Positions 1-9,459 of a stretch of 64,000 nucleotides of DNA are shown one piece after another; position 1 is the stretch's first letter, and each line of letters starts with the position of its first letter. The stretch is from BOKV01 sp041397525 (GTDB taxonomy: Bacteria; Pseudomonadota; Alphaproteobacteria; Rhizobiales; Rhizobiaceae): positions 1 through 64,000 of the forward strand of contig JAWKWL010000007.1 in the NCBI GenBank assembly GCA_041397525.1. The letters run 5' to 3'. The position numbers were made by a program, and so were the translations under genes. The notes below the pieces were generated by a model, which had not been told where the DNA came from, made no database searches, and saw nothing but the letters and a program-made list of their open reading frames with translations.

Positions 1-509
1 TCGACCATCGGGCTCAGCATATGAATGGCATCGAAATAATGCGCGAGCTTCAGCAACTCCCTCAGGTCCGCCATGCTTCCAGGTCGCCTGCCCCGAACAA
101 GATCCGTGGTATGAGGGCAACCCGCCCCGGTCTGGAAGGTCAGCGCGCCCAGTTCCATCACCACATCGCGTTCGCGCACCGCGCCGTGCAGCGTGAAGGA
201 TTTGGGTGCGGAGGCAATTGCCGCTTCGACGATCTCGCGACCAATGCGCACCATCTGCTCCGCGTCATCAACAATGGCGCCAGCCTGCGCGAACAGTCGG
301 CGTGCTTCCGGCAAAAGCACCTTGATGCCGAGTTCGGACAGGACCCTGAGCGATGTCTCGTGGATTGCCACGACACGATCTTCCGTGAACACCGGCACCG
401 GCGGAAACGGGTTGCGCAATTGCCGGTAATTGACCTTGCGAATGCCCCCACCCGCATCGGGCCGAGATCCCTTGCGCCGCTTTCGTCCAACTGCCTCGAT
501 TTCGCTCAT
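1..509 (-). CDS. Trimethylamine methyltransferase (MttB) family protein, C-terminus cut by window edge
   Basis: The reading frame begins at an ATG at 509 and runs off the left edge, so only about 169 N-terminal residues are visible. After a basic N-terminus (EAVGRKRRKGSRPDAGGG) comes the sequence typical of this family: NPFPPVPVFTEDRV, then SLRVLSELGIKVL, then FQTGAGCPHTTDL. MttB-type enzymes move a methyl group from a quaternary or tertiary amine to a corrinoid protein; aerobic alphaproteobacteria carry many homologues without pyrrolysine. The region where the pyrrolysine codon would lie is outside the window, so that cannot be tested. Its start overlaps the stop of the upstream flavoprotein gene in an ATGA arrangement, so the two are translationally coupled and probably act on the same methylated amine. 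Substrate unknown. Confidence 0.85.
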   Translation of the reverse strand, partial: MSEIEAVGRKRRKGSRPDAGGGIRKVNYRQLRNPFPPVPVFTEDRVVAIHETSLRVLSELGIKVLLPEARRLFAQAGAIVDDAEQMVRIGREIVEAAIASAPKSFTLHGAVRERDVVMELGALTFQTGAGCPHTTDLVRGRRPGSMADLRELLKLAHYFDAIHMLSPMV

Positions 510-2917
510 GAACGTATCGCCTTGCCGGATGGATCATAGGGCGAAGGCTCGATTACACTGGCGGGACGTTCAACGCCCACAACATGCACCGAGAGTTTGG
601 TCCCCGGCTCCGCGAAGGCGCGGTCAACCAGCGCCATCGCAAGCGATTTGCCAAGCGTGTGGCCATAACCGCCGGATGTGACGAAACCGATACGCTCGCC
701 GCCATGCCAGACCGGCTCATAGCCCGAAGCATCCGCATTATTGGCATCAACTTCCATTGTGACCAGAACCTTGGCAGAGCCGCCGCCATCCCGTTCCTTC
801 ATCGCCGCTTCGCGGCCAACAAAATCGGGCTTCTGCCAGTCGATCCAGCGGTCCATGCCGGTCATCGCGGCGGTGTAACCCTGCGTGAACTCCTTCGACC
901 AGACGCCAAAGCTCTTCTCAAGCCGCAGGCTCATCAGCGCATTGTAGCCGATCTCGCGAATGCCTGATGATGCACCAGCCTCCAGCAGGGCGCGCCGCAG
1001 GGCAATATGCTCGCTCGCTTGGCAATGGATTTCGTAGCCGAGTTCACCGGCCACCGAGAGCCTGCCGACCTTGGCGCGGATAAGTCCGACATCCATGTCG
1101 GCGCATGCCATGAAGGGCATGGCTTCATGCGATATGTCAGTTTGTGTTAGTTTCTGAAGCACTTCGCGCGATTTCGGCCCCGACAGGCTGAAACCGGTAA
1201 TGATGTCGGAAATGTCACGAACATTCACGCCGTCATCGAGATGGGTGTTGAACCAGCGCATGTGCCATTCGCGCAGATAGTAGCTGCCCATGACCCACCA
1301 CACGCCATCGCCCCAGTTGAAGACGGTGAGGTCTCCCTTGAGACGACCTGTCTCGGACAGCATCGGCGCCAGCTTTGCACGGCCCGGCTTTGGCAGCTTC
1401 GAAGCCATGATCCGGTCAAGCCATTTTTCCGCATTGGCACCCGTCACCTCGTAGCGCGAGAAGCCGGTGATATCGAGAAGGCCAACGCCTTCACGCGCTA
1501 CCCGGCATTCTGCCGCCACCAGGTCATGCGCATTGGAGCGCTTGAGCGTCGGCGTTTCGACAAATCCTTCCGGCGCAAAATACAGCGGCACTTCAAGCCC
1601 GTAGCTCGCACCCCAGCGGCAGCCCGCCGCCGTCATTTCGCTGTGTGCGCCAGCCATCTTCAAGGGACGCCCGGCCGGCAATTGCTCATTGGGATAGGTC
1701 ATCACGAAGCGACGCGTATAGAACTGCCCCGTTGTTTCGCGGATATAGCGCTTGTTTCCGGCATAGTCGCCATAGCGCGCCACATCCATGCCGAACACAT
1801 CCGCCTCCGGTTCGCCATGGATAATCCAGTCCGCCAGCGACTTGCCGACACCGCCGCCTTGCAGGAAGCCGGCCATGACCGCGCAGGCACACCAGTAGCC
1901 GCGCTTGCCGGGAACCGGCCCAACCAGCGGATTGCCGTCCGGCGAGAAGGTGAAGGCACCATTGACCCAGGTCTTGACACCGACTTCCTGTAGCGCCGGA
2001 TACCGCTCGAAACCGAGCACCAGTTCCTTTTCGATCCTGTCCGTCTGTTCCTGGAACAGTTCAATGCCGTAATCCCACGGCGCGCCATCCATTGCCCAGT
2101 GCTCGTGGTTGATCTCGTAAATGCCGAGCAGCACCCCCTTCTGGTCCTGGCGCAGATAGGTGAAGCCCTCGAGGTCAACCGTCATCGGCACCTCGAAGTC
2201 GATCTGCTCCAACTGCGGGATGGTGTCGGAGATCAGGTAGTGGTGCTTGAGCGGCGATACCGGAAGTTCGATCCCGGCCATGCGGCCAACCTGCTTGGCC
2301 CAAAGGCCTGCGGCATTGACCACATGCTCGCAGGTGATCGTCCCCTTTTCGGTCACGACCTGCCAGCCGTCTGCTGTCTGGTTTAGTTCCAGCACGCGAT
2401 TGTGCTCGACAATGGTCGCACCATGCTTGCGCGCCGCCCCGGCATAGGCGTGCACTGTCCCCGTCGTGTCGATATAGCCCTCGCGGTCAGCCCACATTCC
2501 GCCCAGAATGCCTTCGGTAGACATGATCGGGTTCAATTCGCCTGCTTCCTTGGCGGTCACAAGGCGGCAATCCTCGATGCCGATCGACTGGAACACCCGG
2601 TATGCCGATTGCAGCCATTCCCAGCGGTCCGGCGTTCCGGCAAGCGTCAACCCGCCCGTCATGTGCAGGCCGATATCCTGGCCGCTTTCACGCTGGATCT
2701 CTTCGAAGAGGTCAATCGTATAGGCTTGCAGCGAGGCAATGTTCGGGTCGGCATTGAGCGCATGAAACCCGCCGGCTGCGTGCCATGAAGAACCCGCCGT
2801 CAGCACCGAGCGTTCGATCAGGCAGACATCGCTCCAGCCGAATTTCGCCAGATGATAGAGGACCGACGCTCCGACCACGCCTCCCCCGATGACCACAACC
2901 CGGTAATGCGACTTCAT
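506..2917 (-). CDS. Dimethylglycine/sarcosine dehydrogenase-like FAD oxidoreductase with GcvT domain
   Basis: 803 residues. The N-terminus has the FAD-binding dinucleotide fold VVVIGGGVVGASVLYHLAK (DAO family, about residues 5-370), with SSWHAAGGFH as the likely flavin-attachment neighbourhood seen in DMGDH and SARDH. An FAO_M-type linker follows. The C-terminal half (about 430-800) is a GcvT/aminomethyltransferase domain that passes the one-carbon unit to tetrahydrofolate. This two-domain layout and length match dimethylglycine and sarcosine dehydrogenases, which oxidatively demethylate N-methyl amino acids to yield 5,10-methylene-THF. The downstream MttB-family gene overlaps its stop by 4 bp, supporting a shared role in methylamine or betaine demethylation. 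The exact N-methyl substrate cannot be read from the sequence. Confidence 0.9.
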   Translation of the reverse strand: MKSHYRVVVIGGGVVGASVLYHLAKFGWSDVCLIERSVLTAGSSWHAAGGFHALNADPNIASLQAYTIDLFEEIQRESGQDIGLHMTGGLTLAGTPDRWEWLQSAYRVFQSIGIEDCRLVTAKEAGELNPIMSTEGILGGMWADREGYIDTTGTVHAYAGAARKHGATIVEHNRVLELNQTADGWQVVTEKGTITCEHVVNAAGLWAKQVGRMAGIELPVSPLKHHYLISDTIPQLEQIDFEVPMTVDLEGFTYLRQDQKGVLLGIYEINHEHWAMDGAPWDYGIELFQEQTDRIEKELVLGFERYPALQEVGVKTWVNGAFTFSPDGNPLVGPVPGKRGYWCACAVMAGFLQGGGVGKSLADWIIHGEPEADVFGMDVARYGDYAGNKRYIRETTGQFYTRRFVMTYPNEQLPAGRPLKMAGAHSEMTAAGCRWGASYGLEVPLYFAPEGFVETPTLKRSNAHDLVAAECRVAREGVGLLDITGFSRYEVTGANAEKWLDRIMASKLPKPGRAKLAPMLSETGRLKGDLTVFNWGDGVWWVMGSYYLREWHMRWFNTHLDDGVNVRDISDIITGFSLSGPKSREVLQKLTQTDISHEAMPFMACADMDVGLIRAKVGRLSVAGELGYEIHCQASEHIALRRALLEAGASSGIREIGYNALMSLRLEKSFGVWSKEFTQGYTAAMTGMDRWIDWQKPDFVGREAAMKERDGGGSAKVLVTMEVDANNADASGYEPVWHGGERIGFVTSGGYGHTLGKSLAMALVDRAFAEPGTKLSVHVVGVERPASVIEPSPYDPSGKAIRS

Positions 2918-2989
2918 GCCAAGCCCTCCAGTTTAGACGGACAGGCTAGCAATCTGGACACTGTTGTACAGATGAAAATGCGGCGGGCT

Positions 2990-4558
2990 TTACCGCGATT
3001 GCGGCACGGCATTCGCCGCCATCCACTCATTCACGCTTGCAATCTGGTCTTTGCTCATCGCAATTCCGAGCCTGGTGCGCCGGAACAGCACATCTTCGCC
3101 ACTCACTGCCCATTCGCGCGCGACGAACCATTTCAGTTCCGCTTCAAAGAGCCCGTTTCCGAAGTCTGTTCCAAGATCAGCCAATGAGGTTGCCGAGCCC
3201 AGAACCTCTCCGGTTTCCGTTCCGTGATGGCGAACCAGCCGGCGCATAATCCTGCGGTCCAGAAACGGATACCGGGCAGAATACTTCGCAACCAGCGCGT
3301 CGAAACTGTCGACGGGAAAGTCCCCGCCCGGCAGTGCCACGCCGGCCGTCCATTGCGGGCTGCGCGACCCGAGCAGCGCGCCTGCCTGTTCCATCACGGC
3401 TTCCGCGAGCTTGCGATAGGTCGTGATCTTGCCGCCAAAGACATTGAGCAGACGCCCGCTGCCGACAACCGGGTCAGGCCGGATGACATATTCGCGCGTT
3501 GCCGCCTGCGCCTTGCCCGCGCCATCATCGTAAAGCGGCCTGACGCCGGAATAGGTCCAGATAATGTCCTCGCGGCTTACTGGTTCTGCAAAATACTCGC
3601 TCGCCATGGCACAAAGGTAATCTGCCTCGGCTTCGCTGATCTGCGGCCTTGTCTCGGGATCAGGATGATCGGCATCGGTGGTGCCGATCAGCGTATAGTC
3701 GCGCTCATAGGGAATGGCGAAGATGATGCGCCCATCAGCATTCTGGAAAAAATAGCAGCGCTCATGCTCGAATTTCTTCGGCACAACGATGTGGCTGCCG
3801 CGCACAAGCCGCACATTATGCGCAGCGTTATGCCCAAACACGCTTCGCAGCACATGATCGATCCATGGACCGGTGGCGTTCACGATCACTGATGCCGTGA
3901 CCTTCCGCCTGCCCGTTGGTCCGTCCAGTTCGACCAGCCATTTGCCGTCAACAAATTGCGCTGAAACAACTGCGGTACGCGCATTGATCCGGGCACCGCG
4001 AGCTTGCGCGTCACGAAGATTGAGGATCACCAGCCGCGAATCCTCGACCCAGCAATCCGAATATTCATAAGCCTTCTTGAAAAACGGTTTCAGCGACCGG
4101 CCAGCCTCGTCCCGCGTGAGGTCCAGCGTTCGCGTTCCCGGCAGGATCTTCCGCCCGCCCAGATGGTCATACAGAAACAGCCCGAAGCGGATCATCCAGT
4201 CCGGGCGCCTGCCCTTCAGCCACGGCATGACGAATGACAGGAACTTCGACGCAGGCGTTTCGCTCTCGAACCGCATGTCCTGATGCAATGGCAGCACAAA
4301 CCGCATCGGCCAGCTGATATGCGGCATGGCCCGTAGCAGCACTTCACGCTCGATCAGCGCCTCGCGCACCAGCCGGAATTCGAAATATTCCAGATAACGC
4401 AACCCGCCATGGAACAGCTTGGTTGAAGCCGAGGAAGTGCCTCCGGCAAAGTCGCCCTTTTCACAAAGGCAGACCGAATATCCGCGACCTGCAGCGTCCC
4501 GCGCCACTCCGGCACCGTTGATGCCACCACCTAATATCAGAATATCGAAATGGTCCAT
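2990..4558 (-). CDS. glpD: Aerobic glycerol-3-phosphate dehydrogenase
   Basis: 522 residues from the ATG at 4558, chosen because AGAAGGCGG lies just upstream; an in-frame ATG 54 bp earlier lacks such a site. The N-terminus ILGGGINGAGVARDAAGRG is the FAD-binding fold, followed by GGTSSASTKLFHGGLRYLE, diagnostic of GlpD. A DAO_C domain closes the protein (about 390-500). GlpD oxidises sn-glycerol-3-phosphate to dihydroxyacetone phosphate at the cytoplasmic membrane and feeds electrons to quinone. It lies 72 bp downstream of the DMGDH-like start on the same strand but in the upstream position of transcription, so the three minus-strand genes could be co-transcribed. Whether it serves ordinary glycerol use or glycerol freed from glycerophosphocholine together with methylamine breakdown is inference. 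Confidence 0.95.
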   Translation of the reverse strand: MDHFDILILGGGINGAGVARDAAGRGYSVCLCEKGDFAGGTSSASTKLFHGGLRYLEYFEFRLVREALIEREVLLRAMPHISWPMRFVLPLHQDMRFESETPASKFLSFVMPWLKGRRPDWMIRFGLFLYDHLGGRKILPGTRTLDLTRDEAGRSLKPFFKKAYEYSDCWVEDSRLVILNLRDAQARGARINARTAVVSAQFVDGKWLVELDGPTGRRKVTASVIVNATGPWIDHVLRSVFGHNAAHNVRLVRGSHIVVPKKFEHERCYFFQNADGRIIFAIPYERDYTLIGTTDADHPDPETRPQISEAEADYLCAMASEYFAEPVSREDIIWTYSGVRPLYDDGAGKAQAATREYVIRPDPVVGSGRLLNVFGGKITTYRKLAEAVMEQAGALLGSRSPQWTAGVALPGGDFPVDSFDALVAKYSARYPFLDRRIMRRLVRHHGTETGEVLGSATSLADLGTDFGNGLFEAELKWFVAREWAVSGEDVLFRRTRLGIAMSKDQIASVNEWMAANAVPQSR

Positions 4559-4673
4559 GATTCCGCCTTCTATCAGGCACCGCTGGCCACGCAAGAAATA
4601 TCGCATTGGCACTTACATTGACGAGCCGTGGCGTTAGTCTCACCAGGCAAACACGGGACATGGACTGCATCAA

Positions 4674-5870
4674 ATGAGTGTCAACTTCACGAAACCCTTC
4701 ACCCAGCAGGAACCCGTTCCCGAGGCTGCAATAGCCCGCGCAGTGGAAATCCTGCGCGGCGGTCGCCTGCACCGCTACAACACGCTAAAGGGAGAGACTG
4801 CCGAGGCCGAATTGCTGGAAGCTGAATATGCAAGCTGGCAGGGCAGCCGCTATTGCGTCGCAGTCGCTTCCGGCGGCCAGGCAATGCAGATCGCGCTCCG
4901 CGCAGCCGGTGTGAAGCCCGGCGACAAGGTGCTGGCCAATGCCTGGACGCTGGCGCCGGTTCCAGGTGCCATCCATGCAGTGGGTGCAAGCCCGTTCTAT
5001 GTCGAGACCGGCCATGACTGGCTCACCGATCTTGATGATCTTGAGGCAAAGGCAGCAACATCCGGTGCACGGCATTTCCTGTTGTCGCACATGCGCGGCC
5101 ACATCTGCGACATGGACGAGGTTCAGCGCATTTGCGCGCAGCACGATATCACACTGATCGAGGATTGCGCCCACACCATGGGGGCGGAATGGAAAGGCAG
5201 GAAATCAGGCAATTTCGGCATTGCCGGCTGCTTCTCGACCCAGACTTACAAGCACATCAATTCCGGTGAAGGCGGATTGCTGACCACCGATGATGCCGAA
5301 CTTGCAGCGCGCGCTGTCATCCTGTCCGGTTCCTACATGCTCTATGCCCGCCATGGAGCTGCCCCTGATGATGAGGTCTTCCGCAAGGTCCGACTCGAAA
5401 CCCCAAACTGCTCGGCCCGCATTGACAATCTGCGCGCTGCGATATTGCGCGCGCAACTACCCTTGCTTGAGGAAAACATCCGCCGCTGGAACACGCTCTA
5501 TCGCGCGATGGAAGCAGGCCTTGAAGGCGCAGCCGGGATAACCCTCATACCACGCCCGCAGCACGAGGCCTTTGTCGGCTCATCCTTCCAGTTTCACACA
5601 TCGGGCATGGCTCAGGCCGACATGCCGCAATTCCTGGCAAATTGCCTCAAACGCGGCGTCGAGGTGAAATGGTTTGGCCCGGAAGAACCCGTGGCTTTCA
5701 CCAGCCGCTACGACAGCTGGCGCTATGTCGCCGACATTCCGGTACTGCCCAAAACGCTGGCGACCCTTTCGACCACCTGCGACCTTCGCCTGCCGCTGAC
5801 CTTTGACGCAGCAGATTGCAAGCTGATCGCAACAATCATCGCGGAAGAAGCGGGAAAACTGGTGGGGTGA
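4674..5870 (+). CDS. DegT/DnrJ/EryC1/StrS family aminotransferase
   Basis: 398 residues. The fold-type I PLP aminotransferase pattern is clear: SGGQAMQIALRAAG near residue 65, the Asp region LIEDCAHTMGAEWKG (about 160-175) and the Schiff-base lysine in STQTYKHINSGEGG (about residue 190). Family members usually add the amino group to keto sugars for surface polysaccharides, or act on related cyclic substrates. No other sugar-nucleotide gene is beside it; it is divergent from glpD with about 115 bp between the starts and is followed by an RTX gene. The ATG has no strong ribosome binding site upstream, so the start is moderately certain. The substrate is not predictable. Confidence 0.92.
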   Translation: MSVNFTKPFTQQEPVPEAAIARAVEILRGGRLHRYNTLKGETAEAELLEAEYASWQGSRYCVAVASGGQAMQIALRAAGVKPGDKVLANAWTLAPVPGAIHAVGASPFYVETGHDWLTDLDDLEAKAATSGARHFLLSHMRGHICDMDEVQRICAQHDITLIEDCAHTMGAEWKGRKSGNFGIAGCFSTQTYKHINSGEGGLLTTDDAELAARAVILSGSYMLYARHGAAPDDEVFRKVRLETPNCSARIDNLRAAILRAQLPLLEENIRRWNTLYRAMEAGLEGAAGITLIPRPQHEAFVGSSFQFHTSGMAQADMPQFLANCLKRGVEVKWFGPEEPVAFTSRYDSWRYVADIPVLPKTLATLSTTCDLRLPLTFDAADCKLIATIIAEEAGKLVG

Positions 5871-5980
5871 AGGGGGCAAAATTAAAACTTGATTTAGTTA
5901 CCTAAATATCTGTTAGTGCTGGCCAATCAGTCCGCCAGTCAGGGCTGCAAAAACACGAAGCCAATTGGGGACCAGCTCGC

Positions 5981-7867
5981 ATGCCAAATTTTGACGGAAC
6001 GAATACGAACCAGGCGATACCGTTTTATTTTCCTGAAAACCAACTTAACGGTGTGGCGGTAATCTCTGGCGACCCAACCGAATTCATTTGGCTGACCAAT
6101 GGCGGCCACCGTATCGTTGCGACCGGCTCATTCGTCTACAACCCTGGCCTCGTGGTGCCGACCAGCGGAACCGTTACGGCAATCAGCATTGCCCTGTCCA
6201 ACTACACCAATCTTGATATTGCGATTACGTCCATCCCCGATATCAGCATCAATACATTTTTGACGATTGGCAACGATTTCTGGTCGACCCTGTTTTCCGG
6301 CGCCGATCATTTCTCCGGCACCTATGGCCATGCCGTCCAGTTATTAGGCGATGACCCGCAACCAGCAAATGGCGACAGCGGGGCAGCAGACATCTTCAAC
6401 CTGACGCTCAACGGGACAGGCCAGTCGGTCATTTCCGGTGACTTCGGCTCGATCCCCAGCTTCTCGGAAGGTGTTTCCGGCGGCAATGACACAATCAATA
6501 TCTTCGGCGCAGGAACCGGCGAGGTCGTTGTCTATGGCGACGGGGGAACCGGAGATTTCGTTTCCTCCGTTACCGGCGGTAATGATACGATTTCTGCCTT
6601 TTTTTCATCTGCCACGACTGGAATAGTAGCCGATGTGGCTGCCTTTTCGGGCACGCTGCTCACAGCCGGAGCGGACACGGTTCATGGCAGCAACCAGGTC
6701 GATTATATCTATGGCGATACAATTACAATCTATAGCGGAGGCACTGCTGCTGCGGGGGTTGACACCCTGTACGGATTTGGTGGCGACGATTTCATTTACG
6801 GCGATGCAAAGCAAGTATTTGGCAGCCTGACCGCCGCAGCCGACACGATTTTCGGTGGTGATGGCGCAGACACAATTTATGGCGATGCTGAATTTTTTGA
6901 AGATTTCATTCAGACCAAAACCCCGTTCATCAATCCGATCAGTACGGACCCGTCGCATTTCTTCGCTGGGGCGGATGACCTGATATTCGGTGGAGCCGGA
7001 GCAGATGTAATTTATGGCGATGTATTCATGGTGATCACCGAGGCCAACAACCAGGGTGGCAGTCCCTTCGGTGCTTCAGGCAATTCTGCGCCGGCCGGCG
7101 GTACCTTCAACTTTGGCTCCGATACCATCTATGGTGGCGACGATGGCGACACCATCTATGGCGACTATTCCAGCATCCTCGATCCCCGGTATGCCAATAG
7201 TGGAGCCGCAGACTATCTGTTTGGAGACAGCGGCAATGACGAGATTCACGGCAATGGCGGCGACGACTGGATCTATGGTGGCGGAGACAATGACACCCTC
7301 TATGGCGACAGTGGTGCCGACCTGATCTATGGCGATGCCGGTGTTGATACCCTGAATGGCGGCGATGGTAACGACTTCATGTGGGGCGGCACCGAGGGCG
7401 ATACGCTCAACGGAGATTCCGGCGATGACTGGATGGAAGGCGAGGACGGCGCCGACACACTCAACGGCGGCGATGACAATGACACCTTGTTTGGCGGAAA
7501 CGGCATGGACACGATATCGGGCGATTCCGGCGCGGATTCCCTGTTCGGCGGCGCCGGTGCGGATGTCATCAATGGCGGCACCGAAAACGACCTGATGTGG
7601 GGCGACATGCCCGGCACATTCGACAGTGCAGCAGACATATTCGAGTTTGATGCTGGTTGGGGCTTTGACGCCGTCTATGACTTCGAGCTTGGTGTCGACC
7701 AGGTGCGATTCACGTCCATTGCCGGTCTGACGCAATTCTCGAACCTGACACTGATTGACGGCGGCGCGAATGTGACCGTTGCCTTCGGCTCTGACGCGAT
7801 CACCTTCTACGGCGTAACCCAGGCTGAACTTGAGGCAAACCAGGGGGATTTCGGCTTTGTGCCGTGA
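5981..7867 (+). CDS. RTX-repeat calcium-binding protein, probable type I secretion substrate
   Basis: 628 residues, acidic, without cysteine-rich or membrane segments and without an N-terminal signal peptide. From about residue 165 onward there are many nonapeptide repeats of the GGxGxDxIYG type (for example GGDGADTIYGD, GGNGMDTISGD, GGAGADVINGG), densest at 400-555. These form calcium-binding beta-rolls. The last ~70 residues (FEFDAGWGFDAVYDFELGVD) resemble the C-terminal domain common in RTX proteins exported by type I systems. No type I ABC transporter, membrane fusion or TolC gene is in the window, so export must rely on distant genes. The first ~160 residues match nothing I recognise. 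A role at the cell surface or in the medium is inferred from the family. Confidence 0.9.
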   Translation: MPNFDGTNTNQAIPFYFPENQLNGVAVISGDPTEFIWLTNGGHRIVATGSFVYNPGLVVPTSGTVTAISIALSNYTNLDIAITSIPDISINTFLTIGNDFWSTLFSGADHFSGTYGHAVQLLGDDPQPANGDSGAADIFNLTLNGTGQSVISGDFGSIPSFSEGVSGGNDTINIFGAGTGEVVVYGDGGTGDFVSSVTGGNDTISAFFSSATTGIVADVAAFSGTLLTAGADTVHGSNQVDYIYGDTITIYSGGTAAAGVDTLYGFGGDDFIYGDAKQVFGSLTAAADTIFGGDGADTIYGDAEFFEDFIQTKTPFINPISTDPSHFFAGADDLIFGGAGADVIYGDVFMVITEANNQGGSPFGASGNSAPAGGTFNFGSDTIYGGDDGDTIYGDYSSILDPRYANSGAADYLFGDSGNDEIHGNGGDDWIYGGGDNDTLYGDSGADLIYGDAGVDTLNGGDGNDFMWGGTEGDTLNGDSGDDWMEGEDGADTLNGGDDNDTLFGGNGMDTISGDSGADSLFGGAGADVINGGTENDLMWGDMPGTFDSAADIFEFDAGWGFDAVYDFELGVDQVRFTSIAGLTQFSNLTLIDGGANVTVAFGSDAITFYGVTQAELEANQGDFGFVP

Positions 7868-7943
7868 CCCCTGGGGCAATATTCAGTCTGATCGAAACTT
7901 GCTCCAAAAGTTTGGTAACCGGTTCACTGCCCGTCCGCAGGCT

Positions 7944-8657
7944 TCAACCGAAGCTGCGCGGCACCAGGCTCGCCTGGAACCAGCTGACAAAATTGTGGAT
8001 CGAGAATACCGGCAAGCCCGTCGCAGCGCGAATGTCAGCGGCGTAGGGGATCATGTTGGTGCATTCGAGCACCAGCGCACCAAGATCGGGATGAGCCGCC
8101 TTGAGGGTAAGGGCTGCCTCGACATTGTCCTGTCTGGCAAGATCGACATCGAGCTGCAGCTCATTGTCGAGGATGGCGCGGGTAAACTCCCTGCCACCCT
8201 CAGTGGTTCCGATCGGCGTTCTTGCCGGAACGCCTGCCCGTTCGAGATGCAACGGCGTCAGCGATGAGGCTGATATGGTTAGAATGCCGGCGTGCTTTCC
8301 AGGCGGCAGGATCGAATTCACCATCGCCACCTGCATCAGTGATGATGTTGCCACCGGCACCCCGACCGCCTCCGCCAGTTCGCGCTGGAACAACGACAGG
8401 AAACCGCAATTGGTGGTGATGCCGTCCACGCCGTCGGCGACGAGTTCCCGCGCAGCAGAAATGAAGGCTTCAAGCATCCCCTCGGCCCCCTTGCGCACCA
8501 CCCTGTCAGGCGAGGCGTCGCGTACGACCTTGTAATGCACCGGAAACGGCCAGGTCAGCGCATTGCCCATGTCACCGGGAATTCGCGGAAACCGCGCTTC
8601 CAGCATCAATATGCCGACCGACGCGCCGTAAATCGCCTTGCCTCCTGTAACCTTCAT
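7944..8657 (-). CDS. Aspartate/glutamate racemase family protein
   Basis: 237 residues from the ATG at 8657, preceded by GGAGGGAG; an ATG 42 bp upstream would extend into the regulator gene. The protein has the two cysteine motifs of the Asp/Glu/hydantoin racemase superfamily: GITTNCGFLS (about residue 72) and ALVLECTNMIPYA (about 190-205). The superfamily covers amino acid racemases, hydantoin racemases and maleate isomerases, all using a Cys pair. The gene starts 1 bp after the stop of the frameshifted GntR regulator gene, so the two form one transcription unit facing the ThDP enzyme gene. A role in converting a D- or L-amino acid used by the adjacent oxidase and TRAP genes is plausible but not shown. 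Confidence 0.85.
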   Translation of the reverse strand: MKVTGGKAIYGASVGILMLEARFPRIPGDMGNALTWPFPVHYKVVRDASPDRVVRKGAEGMLEAFISAARELVADGVDGITTNCGFLSLFQRELAEAVGVPVATSSLMQVAMVNSILPPGKHAGILTISASSLTPLHLERAGVPARTPIGTTEGGREFTRAILDNELQLDVDLARQDNVEAALTLKAAHPDLGALVLECTNMIPYAADIRAATGLPVFSIHNFVSWFQASLVPRSFG

Positions 8658-8658
8658 A

Positions 8659-9358
8659 TCAGTTTTCTCCCTCCACAAGGGGCCGATCAAACAGCTCATC
8701 CCCGCCTGGCATATAGATATTGGAATAGCCCTCTCGCACGGATGCCGTGACTTGGTCCATCCGTTTCGAGATGTGCTGCCGCATTACACTGGCAGCCAGA
8801 TTCCCGTCCCGCGCCTCGATAGCATCCATGATTTTCCGGTGCTCGCCCTTTGTGGTTGCCACTCGCGAGGACATGTCTATCCAGCGGATATAGCGGATGC
8901 GTTCATTGATGTTTTCCAGTTCGCGCACCAATTCGCCATTGCCCGACAGCCTGGCAATACCAAGATGAAATGCCTCGTCAAAGACCGTCACTTCACGCAC
9001 GGTCTTGCCGATATATGACAAGCCGTTCGCATGAAGTTCAGCTTTCAGGGCGGCAATATCTTCTTCGGAGGCACGGATACAAGCGCGTCGAACCGCTGCC
9101 ACTTCAACAATTTCACGCAACTCATAAAGTTCGAAAATGCTGTCGGGTTCCAGTTTCCTGCAAAAAACCCTTGCCCGGCTGGAACTCGATCAACTGCTCG
9201 GCAACGAGACGATTGAGAGCTTCGCGCAACGGTGTCCGGCTGGCATCAAGCTCTCGTGCCAGCGCAACTTCGTTGATGCGCTCGCCCGGCCTGATCCGAA
9301 AATCAACCGCCATCCGCTTCAGCGCGCCATAAAGTGCCTCAACCCGGGTTTCGCTCAT
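8659..9358 (-). pseudogene. GntR family (FCD) transcriptional regulator, frameshifted
   Basis: The N-terminal winged-helix half reads from an ATG at 9358 (AGGCAGG just upstream): METR-like start, then RIRPGERINEVALAREL and SRTPLREALNRLVAEQ, the GntR DNA-binding domain. This frame stops at 9122 soon after GKGFL. The other frame, readable from about 9160 leftward, gives RKLEPDSIFELYELREIVE and a full FCD ligand-binding domain ending at 8659. The two halves join naturally at a run of six A (T on the coding strand) at 9162-9167, where one base too many or two too few breaks the frame. Either the gene is inactivated or the homopolymer count is wrong. The intact protein would be about 233 residues and would probably control the divergent operon. 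Confidence 0.82.
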
Positions 9359-9423
9359 TTTTCCTGCCTGCAAATCCGATTTGACTGGTTGACACAGGCT
9401 CTCGCAGTTTTCAAGATACACTA

Positions 9424-9433
9424 CTGTATACAG
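9424..9433. promoter_or_regulatory. Probable GntR operator (perfect 10-bp palindrome)
   Basis: CTGTATACAG is a perfect palindrome in the 101-bp gap between the divergent GntR regulator and ThDP enzyme genes, 27 bp before the ThDP start codon. FCD-type GntR regulators commonly bind short palindromes of the form TnGTATACnA. Position and symmetry support autoregulation plus control of the plus-strand operon; binding itself is inferred. Confidence 0.55.
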
Positions 9434-9459
9434 TTCTGGGCACAGGATAATCCGACACA

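Noticed and set aside
7076..7879. Minus-strand open frame opposite the RTX repeats
   Set aside because: Its repetitive composition simply mirrors the RTX repeats on the plus strand.
9150..9175. Programmed ribosomal frameshift in the GntR gene
   Set aside because: The shift needed is +1 (or -2), whereas the T-run would favour -1 slippage, which leads to the wrong frame. A mutation or sequencing error is simpler.
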